Assembly: GCF_002865645.1 (NCBI RefSeq)
Contig: NW_020194684.1
Coordinates: forward strand, 2,371,241 to 2,435,240
Reading direction: 5' to 3'
DNA from: Hyaloscypha bicolor E
Taxonomy: Eukaryota > Ascomycota > Leotiomycetes > Helotiales > Hyaloscyphaceae
Length of the DNA: 64,000 bases
Both the position numbers and the translations under genes were made by a program. The notes beneath the pieces were generated by a model that saw only the letters and a program-made list of their open reading frames with translations, did not search any database and was not told the origin of the DNA. Positions within the stretch are counted from its first letter, which is position 1. Each line of letters opens with the position of its first letter. Positions 33,346 through 47,200 of this stretch are shown one piece after another.

Positions 33346-34033
33346 TAGGAAAAAGCTTTATATAGAAGCTATAAGAGCAAGAAAAATTAGATTAAGAAAA
33401 GTAAGAATAAAAAAAGCAGGAATAAGAATAAGAAAAGCGAGAACTAGATAGGTAAAAAAGAGAGAAGTAGTAATAAAAAAGGCAAGAATAAGAGAAATAG
33501 AAATAAGAAGAGATAATTAAGTTAGAGGGAGGTCTAGTAGCAGAAAATACTAAATCAAGACCTAGGAAGTAGTAAGTAAGGTTATATTCTCTATTACTTA
33601 TTTTAGTAAGCTTATTTCTATAAGATTTGACTTTATTAGCTCAGATACTAGACTTTATCTAGATTATATTCAAGATTTAGGAATGAGGTATTTAGAGAAT
33701 TATTTAAAGTTTTTATATTTATTTTATAAATCTATTTGAGATTAAGTAAATAGTAGTAAAATATATAAGGAAAAGAAAATAAATAAAAATATATAATACT
33801 AACTTAAATATTTTAATCTTATAAATATATTTTCAAGTTATAATTACTAATAAAAGTAATATATTACTTTTAATACCGAAAAAAGAAATTAATATTAATA
33901 AAAAGCTAGAGGCCTCTATTTCTTAACTATTATCTAAATTAAACTCGTAAATAAAAGCTAGTATTAAGTAAAGTTATTAGGTTATATTAGTAGTAAATAA
34001 ATACTTTTTAAAATTAGTAATATATAAATAATA
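33346..34033. other. RIPped DNA between ERLEQ tail and Gypsy B
   Basis: The first 200 bp remain purine-rich and basic-coding (end of the tail). After about 33,540 I see only A+T-rich sequence without a recognisable feature. Confidence 0.35.
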
Positions 34034-34331
34034 TATAAGATATTTATTAATAAGTAATAAGATAATAGAATAAATTAATATATTATAAAACTATAGTATT
34101 AAATTTAGTATAGAACTAATTTCTATTTCTCCTATAAGGTTTAGGAAAGCCCTTTCTAAATAGGAGGCCCTAATAATATATATATAATTAGTAATTTATA
34201 AGCCTAATACTTATAATATAAATAGTAATTAGTTATAAAATTAAAGAACTACTAATCTCTCTAATTAATACCTGTAATATCTAAGGTTTATTATATATCC
34301 TTAAGTTATATATAATCCTATATATATTATA
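34034..34331 (-). repeat. LTR of Gypsy element B (low-coordinate copy)
   Basis: A direct repeat of 41,567-41,862, from ATAAGATATTTATTA to CCTATATATATTATA. The copies differ by C/T and G/A, and the right copy has kept more G+C (for example GGGAAGCCCCCTCT). Confidence 0.8.
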
Positions 34332-37300
34332 ATTATATTTTCTTTCTAGGATCTTATTCCCAAGATCTATTAATCTATTCTAGTAAATATTTAATTAATT
34401 AATTATTTAATTAAGATAAACTTCTAGTATTTTAGGAAGTAGTTTTACTAATATAATCTAGATAATAGATATAAAAATTATCTAATTAGATTAGGGCTAA
34501 GTAAATAAGAAAAAAGGATAATTATATTTTAGATATAAAGGCTAGCTAGTAATTATAATTTTATTTAGGATCTAAGTATTCTAATTAGCTTAATCCAAAG
34601 TATTAAGGTATTATCCTATAAAATTAATACTATTTATTAGATCTTATATTAGAATAATCTAAATAGCTATATAGAAATAATTTAATAAATATTTATATAA
34701 GAAACCCATATAAATATTTCTGAAATTCTAGAGATTATTTATAGGCTTCTAGAAGTATATATTAATTAGTTATATTAATTTCTAATTAGGACTAGTATAA
34801 AAACTAGTAATTAATTTAGGTAGTTCTCTATTTCTATAAAAGAACTTCTTTATATTACTATATACTTTCTTCTTTTCTAATAATTATATATATAATAACT
34901 TTTTTTATTATTATTTTCTAGTTTCTTTTTCTGCTTTTCTCTAAGTCTTTTTTAATTATTTTTAATTAATTTTATAATATTTTCTTTTAGCTTTATTATT
35001 TATTTATATAATAATAAGTATAAAAGTAATCTTATAGTCTTTTTTTCTATTACTAGTAAATACTTGAAATATTTTAAATATTTACTTATTAATTTCTTTA
35101 CTTTATATATTATAGTATCTAGTAAAAAGAATTATAACTATTATAATAAGGGTTCTAAGTCTTATATATTAGTAAGTTCTTTAGCTTTAATATTTATTAA
35201 AGCTAATATAATTTCAGGTTCCTTATTACTTATTAGAGGCTTACTAGTTCTAGGAAAATACTATTATAATTTTTAAGAAATTTCTTATAATATATCCTAA
35301 ATAGTATTATACTAATAAGAATAATATTATTAATTAGGTTTTTAAAAACTAGAAAAATACTAATAAGCTTTAGAATTCTTCTTCTTATCTTAATAAGGCA
35401 AATAATAATACTACTTGGGTTAGTATTTTAAAAATAAGTTTTTTCTAATATATTTAGGTATTTACTAATTTCTTAAAGAAATATTATAATATTTACTTTT
35501 AAGATATTAATCTTATTATTAAGATTATTACTAAGATTACTAAGTAATCTATTATTAGTACTTTAAGTACTAATAATATAATATTTATAATTATTTAAGA
35601 CCTGATTTTAGAAGTTTGGGCCTTTTATAAGATATATATAGCTATTATAAGTTCCTTATTTACTTTTCTTAATATTCTTAATACTAATATTATTATAGTA
35701 TAACTATATCTTATTAAGAAATAAGCGAATTCTAGAAAGTATTAGCTAATTCTTTACTAAGTTCTAAATAGGGCTAGTATTTAGTATTCTTGCTTTAGAA
35801 ATTAGGAATTTATAGGAATTAAAGTTTATTTATTTAAGATATCTATAGCTAGTTTATTTATAATAAATCTTTCTTAATTCTAAACCTTTTTCTAATAATT
35901 TAAATATAATTTTTATAAGCCTTAATAAAATTCTAGAAAACCTTTATAAATAAAAAAACTCTAGAGAAAAAATATCTCTATTATTATTCCGGGCCTTTTC
36001 TTAGCTATCCAGGTTCTTTCTTTTTTTTAAATAGCTTTTTTCTTAGTAATCTAGAATTCTTTTTAATCTTAAAAGGCTATTAAAAAGTAATTTTGGATTC
36101 TAAATTATAATTTTAGTTATATAATTTTAGAAATTCCTTAAAATTTTTAAGATTAGAGAAAATAAATAACTAGATATTATAATCTTTAGGCCAGGCTTTC
36201 TATTTAATTAAATATTATTACTTCTTATTTCTATTATCTTATTAGTAATTAATAATAGCTTCTATTTCTTATTTTTATTTTTTATTATTATTTACTAATT
36301 TCGGAAATTCTTTAGAAAAGTATAAATATAGCTTCTAATTCTTTTTTATTATATATTTTTTAAAGAAAGAAATATAGAAAGTTAGATATAAATAATTATA
36401 TATATTTAGTAGTTCTAACTTATATACTAAATTACTAATATATTTAAGAATCCTAAATAAACTTATAAATTTTGATTTAAGCTTCTTTATTTTAAGTTTA
36501 ATATTTTTTATTAATAATATTATTTAGGCTCCTTTAGAATAGTATTTAGCTAACTAGTACTTATTATAATAGATTTCTCGATTATTTTATATATAATACT
36601 ATAAATCTTTAAGCTTTCTCTATTTTATTTTAAGAATTTCTAGCCTCTTATATATAGCTAGTACTTCTTTTATAATTCTATTCTCAGGATTTTATAGAAA
36701 TTAAGAGTAATATTTATAATATATATAAAAAAGTATATTCTATAAAACCTAATATTTTAAGTTATTATATATAAATTCCGTAAAAAATAACTTCTTAAAC
36801 TAGTTATTTTTTTAGATATTATAATAATATCTTAGGTAATATTTTAGGGCCTAGTTCTATTTTTCTATCTAACTATTTATCTAAGAATAATAAGCTATAC
36901 TTAAATACTATTTATATATTAAGTAAAAATAAAAAGTAAACCAGAACTAGCTAGTAAATACTATTTCTTAATTAGAAATAATTTTATTAGAGGAACTAAA
37001 AATTAAGAAAATATATTCTTATATAATCTTAGTAAGCTCCAGAAAGTTAATAGTCTTATAATATATAATATATCTTACTATTTTAGAATACTAGTTAATA
37101 ATTATAAGAATTATATTAAAATCGGGATCTTTTATTAGGTTCTTATATAATAGTAAACCTGTAATAAAATCTATAGAAATCTCATTTCGAGGTCTTTTAG
37201 GCTATAATAAACTACTAAGTAGATTATATAGTAAATACCTCTTTACTTTAATTCTCTAGTAAATATTATATTCTTAATAATAATTATAAATATTTCCTTT

Positions 37301-38159
37301 TATATTTTTCTAATACTAAGATTTTCTAAGAAGCTCGAGAGTTTTCTTTACTTTATAATATCCTATTATTAGGTTATTATAATAAAGCTTTATAACTTCT
37401 TAATATAAAGCAGGATTATTAGATATAATAATTCTGGAATAATACCTAAATAGGCTCGAATTATTTTTCTAGATTTCTTTTTTCTTAATATCTTTTTTAC
37501 TAAGCCTCTATTTTATAATATTCTAATATTAAGAATTATTTCTTTGAATTACTTAGATAATATCTAGAAGAAATTTAGATAAAGGAGCTAGTATTATAGC
37601 TTTTTTAGTAATTATATATATCTATATATAGGGAATTAGATATTTATAATTATCTAATTCAAAAACTCAGGAAACCAAGAAATCTTTAGTTTTATTAAAT
37701 AATATAGTTATAGATATTTCTATTACCTTAGCTATAATAGCAGAGCCTTTAAGGCATTTCTCTATATTTTATTTCTTAACTAATTCTATAATTAGGGAAT
37801 TTATAAGATAATTTATTTACTTGTCTTATAATAAATATTTCTTCTTAGCTATTATAAATATAATAAGTATTAAATAATACTTATTTTAAAGAGAAAACTT
37901 TTTAGACATTTATAAGAACCTCTAAATTATAATTATAAAAGCTTTCTTTAGCTTATTCTAAAAGATTAGAAGCCAAGTTATATTAATAGGACCTTTTTTA
38001 TAATTAGATCTTTTATTAGATTTATTTGCTAGATTTGAGACACTTCTATAATAAATAATATTAAAATTATATATTATAAGATATATTACCTAATATACTT
38101 AATAGCTTTCTAAATACTTTATTTTTATAAAATATTAGAGATTATTATAGTTTATAATA

Positions 38160-39180
38160 ACCTTAATTATAAACCTGAACTCTTTAAGGTAATAATACTA
38201 ATATTTAAAGGCTTTAATAATTATAAGTAGTTCCTTATTATAAGTATTATAGTTATATTTGGCTCTAGAGAGTTTCTGTAACTAGAATACTACTAGATAC
38301 TAGTATTTTTTCGGGCTATTACTAGGATTAACTTATTATAAAATAGTACTAGTAATTACGAATTTTAATATATTAGTTTTAATATAAATCTTCTTAGAAA
38401 AATTAAAATAAACTAGAATAGGTATTATAGTAAAAGCTTTTTTTAAAGTTTTAAAGCTTTTAGCCGCTTTATTTATTTATATAAAGGAACCGGATTTCCG
38501 GTTCTTTTCTATTTCTTTTAAAAGATCTATTAAGCCTATAGTTACTTGAAAATAATAGTAAATAAACCTATAATAGAAATTAGTAAATCTAAGAAATACT
38601 TAAATATTATAAAATAATTCTGGTTCTAGCTATTTAATAATACTATAGATTTATTTAGGATCCGTATAAATACTTTCTATTCTAATAAAAAAGCCCAAAA
38701 ATTCGATTTCCTTAATATTAAATTTGTATTTATTAAGTTTATAAAACAGATTATTTTTATATAGTCTAGTAAGTATCTAGTAAATATAATTATAGTATTT
38801 ACTTTTATTTCGGGAATAAATAAGGATATTATCTAAATAAATAATTACGAAATAATTTAGGAGTCTTATAAATATAATATTAATATATATTTAAAATATA
38901 ACTAGTATATTAGCTAGCCTAAAAGATATTATAAAATATTTAAAATAGTTATAGTAGATCCTAAAAGCCGTTTTCTATTTATATTCTTTATAAATTCTTA
39001 TCTAATAATATATATTCTTAAGATCTAGCTTTATAAAAATCTTGATTTCTTAGAGCTAGTTAAGAGTCTTATTAATAAGAGAAAGCAAATACTAATTCTT
39101 AATTATAACTTAATTAAGTCTATAATAATTAATATAAAGATATAGCTCTTTATCTTTCTTAAAAATAAAAAGAATAAGTA
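38160..39180 (-). pseudogene. Reverse transcriptase / RNase H relic of Gypsy element B
   Basis: On the minus strand IIYLDNILIYSR corresponds to the RT active site YLDDILIYS, with the second Asp changed to Asn by G-to-A. The RNase H start reads AFTIIPILVYFNFSKK..YIKTN (original probably FD..ETDAS), followed by LQKLSRAKYNYNTYNKELL. Domain order RT then RNase H fits Ty3/Gypsy. Confidence 0.8.
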
Positions 39181-41566
39181 TTCTTACTAGGCTTTTACTA
39201 GGCCTTATCTAATATTTATAAAGTATATCTTATAAATATAGATATAATACTTCTAATTAGGTCTCTAATAGATTATATAAAGACCTATATGAGATTATAT
39301 TATTTATATTAATAAAATATTTAATACTACTAAGATTAGGAAGTTCCGAAACTTTATTAGAATTAAAAACTTCTAAGAAGTCTTTATATTTATTATTTCG
39401 GAAATAAATAGATATTTTTAAGGCCTCTTTCCGGAAGATATTAATTTACTATATTAGGAACTCTAATTTAGTATTATTAGAACTATATAATAAAGTAAAG
39501 ACCTAGTAATTATTATAAATATATAAAGCCTATTATCTAGAATAATTATATTTGCCTTTAGTTAAGAATAAGACTTAAGATACTAGTTTAGAATACTAAT
39601 TAAGCTTTTTATTAAATTCTTTTAGTATTAGAATCTTAATATTATTAGGCTATATAGATATATATATCTATTATTTCTTAATATAATTTATATATTATAT
39701 AAGAATTACTTTATAAAATTTCATATTAAAAATAAGGCTATAAGAGCTAATATTTTTATATTTATAGAACCGGAGCTTAAAAGAATATATTTTATTCTAA
39801 TTATCTATAATAAATATTTTAAGATTATAGGCTTAATAAACCTTAAATCTATTTCTATAAAAGGTTATAAATTCTTAGTTATATTTAGCTAAGATAATAA
39901 AGCCCTGGCTTTAAATCTAATTATTATTAATAAAGTTATAATCTAATCCGGTATTACCGAATTTACTATATATCTCTAAGGTACTTATTTCTGGCTATAT
40001 TAATCTTACTTAAATAGTTATATAAAATAATTTTTTTTTATTATAGCTAAAATTATTAATATTTAAGATTTGGCCTTTTCTTTTCTTTATTTCTTAGAAA
40101 AGTTTTCTCTAAAGTACTTCTTTATAATAATAATATTAACCTGCTTCTATAGATATCTTAGTTCTTCTATAGTTTTAGCCTTATTAGGGTTTTACTAAGC
40201 CTATTTAGTATATTTAAAATACTTTATATTTCCTAAAAAGTACTCTTTCTATTTATAAGTTTAATAAATTATATTTAAAGTAGAACTAGTATTTTATTAA
40301 GGCCTTAAAGAAGCTAAAGTATTATCTAAAGGTTTCTTATATAATTTTCGGAACTTATTCTTCCTTTTTTAATAGCCTTATAAATTAGAATTTACTAAGT
40401 TAGAGTTCTTGGAAGCAAAATTACTCTTATTAGACTTCTCTGCCTTTACTTTCCTTAATTTAGAATAAGTAGTATATTCTGCTTTCTAAGCTTTCTTAAG
40501 CTATTCGGAAATAAATACTACCTTATCTCCTAAGAAAATAAATATAAGTATCTAGTAAGTTTTATAATTAGATAAAGTAGTATTAAGAGTCTAAATCCGG
40601 TCTCTCTTAGGATATAAGTCTTAGTTAATTTCGAGACTAATTATCCGAGTATATAACTTAGTAATTATCTTACTATTTTTCTAATAAAGATCTTGGAGCT
40701 TCTTAAAAATATCTTATTAATAGATTTAAGATACTTGAAATATATTAGTCAAATAGGCCTTAAATTACTTTTAATAGACCTTATATAATAGTAGGCTTTA
40801 TTTTATTATAGCCTCTTAAATATTATAAGATTTGTTCCTAAGAGTACTTATAGTAAAGTTAACTCTAGAAAAGTATTTATTATAAGTTTAAGATTAGGTT
40901 CTAAAGACTACTTTCTAGGAAGATATAAATATTCTTTATTTCTTAAGAGACTTTCTATAATATAAGTCAGATATCCGGACCTTAAGAAGTTTCTTTTAGT
41001 TTAAATATATTTTTAGAATATTATATAATAGCTTCTAATAAATAGTATTAAGATTATTCTTAAAGCTTATTATATTAGGAAAGGGAATAGGTTCTAATCC
41101 TATTTTAGGAAGTTTTCTAGTAGGAATTACTAAGGAAAATAAAATAAACTTATAAATAGAGTTTCTATAAGATATAGTAAACCGTAAGGTATTTCTGAGA
41201 ATATTCTTATATTACTCTAGCTATAGGATATATTAGTTAATTATATTTACTAATTCTCACTTTTATTAGAGTATTTCGATTTTAGTATATAATTTCTATT
41301 CTATAGCTTGGGTAATAGTAACTTAAATATTAATTTTGGTATCTTAATTATTGCCGGGATTATTTCTATTATTATTACTGGCTCTCGGAGGCTCCTAAGG
41401 GGCCCTGTTAAAAGTATTAGACGAGCCTTTACTATTACCCGTATTAGAGTTAATCTAGTCGACTTCCTCTATAGGAATAGCTCTAGTAAGAGATTATATA
41501 TTTTGCAGATTTCGAGATATAATTACTTATTAAACTACCTTCTTTAATAATAGAGAGATTAGCTTA

Positions 41567-41862
41567 TAAGATATTTATTAGTAAGTAATAAGATAATAAA
41601 ATAAATTAGTATATTATAAAATTATAGTATTAAATTTAGTATAAAACTAATCTCTATTCCTCCTATAAGGTTCAGGGAAGCCCCCTCTAAATAGGAGGCC
41701 CCGATAACGTATATATAATTAGTAATTTATAAGCCTAATACTTATAATATAAATAGTAGTTAGTTATAAAATCAAAGAACTACTAATTTCCCTAATTAAT
41801 ACCTGTAATATCCGAAGTTCGTTATATATTCTTAAATTACATATAACCCTATATATATTATA
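41567..41862 (-). repeat. LTR of Gypsy element B (high-coordinate copy)
   Basis: The partner of 34,034-34,331 and the 5' LTR in the element's orientation. Confidence 0.8.
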
Positions 41863-42599
41863 AAAAGTAATAAGCTATGTTTTTTATATAATAATATTAT
41901 AAATAGAATAATTATAGTAATAAAAGAATGAAATTTGAGGCTGGCCGAGGGATAGGCTTCTAATAGAGGTTATAGACTTTTTATTTAGCTATGAGTTATT
42001 TATTAGCAAGGTAATAGTTTCCAAGATACTTTAGGTAATAACTTATATAGCATATAAAAATATATATAAGGTTGCGGTACTTACTAATGAATTAAATAGG
42101 CAAAAGTAATATTAAGTAACGGGTACTAATCCTATTAGATAGTAAGGCAGGAATACTTTATATTACTATACTTTATATAATAACCTTAATTTACTCGACC
42201 AGTTAACTAATTTCATTATATCGAGGTTTCTGCAGGGCTCGGTCGCCTAAACTATACCTAATTTGGCCAATACGGCTCCAAACCACATAGAAAAGTAATA
42301 TGGGTTCGAATTATACTAATATTAAATAAAAACATCGGAATCCTCTTCTAGACTCTCCCTCCAGCCATTTCTCTTCCAGTTTCCCAAGTCCACCCTCAAC
42401 TAATACAGCTTCTAAATTACGATAAGGGTTAGAGAAAAGGGTTTCACACATTTGCTAATAGTTATAAAGGTATTACGAAAATAATTGAGCTACTATATTA
42501 TCTTTATATTACTATTACGCTTATTATAGGAGCTTCTGCTCTATATCTTAGGATATCTTGGGTCGTCCTTTTTCTGTAAAGAAACCCGTTGTCTGGCAG
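41863..42599. other. Moderately RIPped DNA, no gene recognised
   Basis: Patches of higher G+C (for example 42,220-42,420) alternate with TpA-rich DNA. It may be the upstream region of the relic that follows. Confidence 0.3.
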
Positions 42600-43915
42600 T
42601 CTATAAGTAATAGTTCGCATTAGTATATATTATATTTCTAGTAGATATTTATCTCTTATTAAATACTCTAGAACGGCTTCTAAATATATAGACAGGAATG
42701 AGACTATCCTAGCTTAAATATAATTTCCGATATATTAGCCTATATCTCCAGGGATTTACAGACTAGGAGGCTAGAGTAACGGGCGATCCGATTAATCTAG
42801 AGACCCTAGATATATAGATAACTAACTTGAATTATAAGATTACTGACTTTATTAATATTCTCCGAAACTATAAGAAGTTAGAAGCTATCTAGCTTAAAGC
42901 TTTCCGTAAATATTATCCTTAATTTACGAATTATCCCTAATAGGATTACCTATATACCGGAATATTAGCTAATCTCCTAGTAATAAATAACCTTACTACT
43001 CTGGAACTAGATATATAAAGCACTTACCTTATTACAAGAAATAGTAATAAAGAAAACATTTATATCTATTTATCTATAAGTATTCTCTTAGCCAATTTAT
43101 ATTATTTATAGTTACGGATATATAGTATTTGCCCTATTGCCTTATATACTCCTCCGAGTAATAGCAGTATATACCTTACTAAGCTTATAATTAACCTTAG
43201 CCTCTATAGAGATTTACTAACTAATATATTAATTATATTCTTGAGGCAATATAATACTATAGGTAGAGGTTTATTCTAGCTCAGGAGGGGTATAGAGGAA
43301 CGGACAAATATACTAGTTACCTATATAAGCTACCTAAAGATTATAAGAATCTTATTATATTCTTTCCTGGCTCTATAAATATAGTCTTGGGATGCCTTAA
43401 TAGAAAAGCGAATAATCCTTAGAGATAGTATAGCCTGGGATAATAATAGGAGAACCAAAGAAACTAGAGGTTCAGACCAAAAAACGGATCTTTCTAATAA
43501 TAAATCCTCTACTTCTGAGGAATAGAGAAAATATATAAATATATTCTTATAGTATTACCGGATTCGGCTTCCGGTACGGCTCTTTATAGAACTTAAGACA
43601 ATCTATAAAGATAATACAGAAGAAGGTAAGGAAAAAAATAAATAATTAGATACTTAATAGAGCCTTTATATTTAATATACTATAGAAGCGACTTCTTTGG
43701 TACTTATATTACTATAAGCTTTAATAGAGAGAACTGTCCCTAGACCCAATATTAAATTATATAAGAGTTTTTAATATTTAATAGCCTGCTATAATATATA
43801 GCTATATCTCGGCGAGTTATATAATACTATTTATAACTAGAAACCTCGATTAGTATTAAATCCCACCTCTTATAAATAAAGAAACTGTCTACTATAATCT
43901 TTTAAAGCCATATTA
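42600..43915 (+). pseudogene. RIPped coding relic, family not recognised
   Basis: From about 43,225 to 43,915 one plus-strand frame is open except for TAA/TAG codons in places where Gln or Trp would fit (for example GRGLF-stop-LRRGIEERTN, SFLAL-stop-I-stop-SWDALIEK). No frameshift is needed. Upstream, to about 42,600, the same character continues less clearly. The protein would have been at least 230 aa, helical, with acidic and Lys-rich stretches. I cannot name the family. Confidence 0.45.
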
Positions 43916-44219
43916 TAATTTCTATCTTTAATTCTAGCCATTTCCAAAAATATACTTTATTTAAATCAAGGTACTAATTACAAGATTTTAATCGTTTTTA
44001 TATAATATTTGTGAAAAAGGTACCCATATATTACGGGACTATATATTATAGTTACCTATACTATATCTTATATCTAGAATTAATATATACCTTAACTCAA
44101 ACCCTTATAAGATACCTATAAAAAAAGAAGTACTAAAAGAATATTATTAGGGAAGCCCCTGCCTATTAAGCTATAGACGTTATACCGAAACCGCCTAAAC
44201 TTTTTTTAAGAGCCGGTAA
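43916..44219. other. A+T-rich DNA up to the inverted-repeat arm
   Basis: No feature seen. The arm begins at TACGGAAAGC near 44,220. Confidence 0.3.
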
Positions 44220-47200
44220 TACGGAAAGCAATAAGAATTAGAAGACTAAGCAATTTTCGAATCTGGTTTTCGACTTTCGATATCTGATTTGTAATATATA
44301 TATATCCTACCAAAAATCGCCTGTAACCAAAATACTGGATTCTATAGGTATAACTACTATTATACTTATATATATAACTTATATAGAAATAGCCAAAATA
44401 AAGCTATTTGTAGTTACTAAATATACTAATATTTATATTTGTCTTTACTATAATATCTCTAGTACTTCCTCTACCCCTGCCTCTATTCCCTCTTTCTTAA
44501 TTACTATTAATTTCCCTTTAACTTATATAATTCATATAGTAGATCCTATAAATTATAAGGTATATCTTCCTTACTATTATTATCCTTATTATTATTCCCT
44601 ATAATACTCGAAATATTTCTATCTCTATTATCCTCTTTATTCTTATTCTTATCCTTTTTCTTTCTTTCTCTTTTCCCCTTTATTAATCTCTTTATTTTAT
44701 TATTCTATTTCGAGAATATTTATAGTTTTAAAGATTAAGGTTTTATAGAGGCTAACTTAGGAAAAGCTATATTTTTTAGTACTATATTAAAGCAATATAA
44801 AATATATATTTTACTACTATTATTATATCTGTAATTATAATAGGCTCGGTCAAATTTGCCCTAAACTTATATATATTTCTACTACGGGCCTTTAGAGTTC
44901 TTTTTTATATAATTAATATAAGATATAGATACTAAATAGCCTCGAGTTTAATTATATATTACCTTTAGGTTTATTATAATCTTTGGGTTATCTAAGTTAA
45001 CTAGCTTCTTTCTAGAATAAAACTTTATATCTTAAATCTCTAGTATTTTATAAATATTCTTTATAACTTATATTATCTTATTAGGGATATTAAAAAGCTC
45101 GAGATAGTACTATTTATTAGTAATAATAAGAGAAGGCTATAAGATATTTGAGAGAAAAAAAGGTTTAGTAAATTTAATAAATTATTATTCTAATATTTAA
45201 TTAGTACTATATTTTAGCTTTTTATATAGGGAAAATATAACTTATTATTTCTTTATAATACCTCAAGTCTTTAAGCCTTTATATTCGAGCTATATTATAT
45301 TACTTATCTTTACTAAATAGATATAGGTTATTAATATTACTAATATTATATATATTATATCTCTTTTTTCCCTTTAAGAACTTCTTTAGTAATATAATAA
45401 AGAATTATATTTACCTTATAATAAGAAGGAAGACTTAAATAATACTTAAAGGAAAAAGAAAAGAGATAAAGAAAAAGTTAGGTATAATATTATAATTAAG
45501 AGAAAAAGAATTAGTTAGAAGAAAAAGAAAGCCTTTTTATAATACCTTCTTTTCGAGAAATAATTATAAATTCGGAATTGCCTTTATATTATAAAGGCCC
45601 AAAAAATATAAAAGAATAAATTTATAAATTAATTAGGAAATTAGATTAACTTTTCTAAGCTCTTTCTCTTATAGAATAATAATAAATTTGCGAATAAAGG
45701 TAATAATAGAATTAATAAGCTAATTAGAAAATAGAATTAATTTTATAAATAATAATATTTACTATACTAATACTATTTTTATAAAGGGAAATTATAAGAT
45801 ATAATTCCCGGGCTAAATAGGCAGATTAGATAAACTATATTTATAGGTCTACTACTAGTATAATACTAGAATATAAATAAAGAGTTCCTAGTTAAATTTA
45901 AAAAATATAGAATTAGATTAGAAAGCCTAATAATTTTAGAATTATATAAATAGCAAGTTACCTTCTCTAAATTTTATACTAGTTTCTCGAATCTAGGGAA
46001 TTATATAATTATATAATACTAAAAATAAGCTTTTTTTATATATAAGAAACGAAATATTAGTATTATTTTATAATCTAGATATAATATATTTAGATAATAT
46101 AATATAAAAATAAGACTATTTTTAGTAATTATAATATTATATTTTATATAAATATAAAAGTAGGATTTTTATACTAGTATAAACTAATATTTAAAAACTA
46201 TATATTTCCTTTTTTTCTTACTTTTTATTTCTAATTACTATTATTATAACTTATAAACTATATTATATTATAGGAACTAATAGAATTAATTCTTAATTAT
46301 AGGAATAATATTAAGCTCAAATTAAAGAGCTTTATTATATTTAAGAGAAAACTCTTTAGGATATTAGATATATCTTATAACTAGAAGAATTTAATACTAG
46401 TAAGACTAGCTATATTACTTAATTATAATAATAGAATACTAAACTCTCTCTAAATTAATAGCAAGTAAAATATAAGATATATCTCTATAATAAGAAGCTA
46501 GTTAAGATAATATATTACCTCTAATATTAGAACTATTTACCTAAATATATACTTTAAATCTTTAATTATAAACTCAATTACCCTAGGCTTAATATATATA
46601 TCCTGAAAATAATTCGGTACTATTATAAGCTTTAGCTAAAACAAAATCGATTTAATATTAAGTATATTAATATCTTTAAAAAAGCCAAAGAATTTATTCT
46701 TAAAAAACTAAAGAATAATTAATTAATTTGGTATAACTATAGGAAAATATATTACTAGGTCCGAAAAAACACTAGTAAATTTATATCTTATAAGAAAATA
46801 TAGTAAATACTTAGGATATTAGATAAGATAGAAATAAAAGTATAAGATAAATATAAGAATTAGAAATATAGGAGATTTACTATTAAGGGGCCAGGTTAAT
46901 ATTAGTCTATAAATAGATATAATAAGTTATTCTATTATGGCTTCTAAATCTATAGTATTATTAATATATATTCTCAAATAATAATTAGTATTTTTATTAG
47001 TATATTAAATTATATATAAATTATTATTCTAAAGTTCTATTTTTTCTATATTAGAGAATAGAGTTATTTTCTAAAAAAGTTATAAACTAATAAAGGCTAG
47101 GAGATACTACTTATAGTAATTATATAAGTCAAGCTCTAGTAATTAGTAAAAAGTTATGATTTACTATAGAAAAAGGCATTTACTTACGGGCTCTTAATAA

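Larger units (their letters stand above)
34034..41862 (-). mobile_element. RIPped Ty3/Gypsy LTR retrotransposon B
   Basis: Bounded by about 297-bp direct repeats (34,034-34,331 and 41,567-41,862). The minus-strand pol includes a YLDN-type reverse transcriptase motif near 38,820-38,850 and an RNase H block near 38,160-38,460. Stops are TAA/TAG. It differs in LTR sequence from element A, so it is a different Gypsy family. Flanking duplications could not be fixed. A 79-codon plus-strand frame at 41,308-41,547 is chance. Confidence 0.85.

Noticed and set aside
35064..35276. A 70-codon plus-strand frame inside Gypsy B
   Set aside because: A+T-rich chance frame on the strand opposite to the element's coding direction.
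42295..42320. GGTTCGAATT resembling a tRNA T-loop (B box)
   Set aside because: No matching acceptor or anticodon stems upstream.
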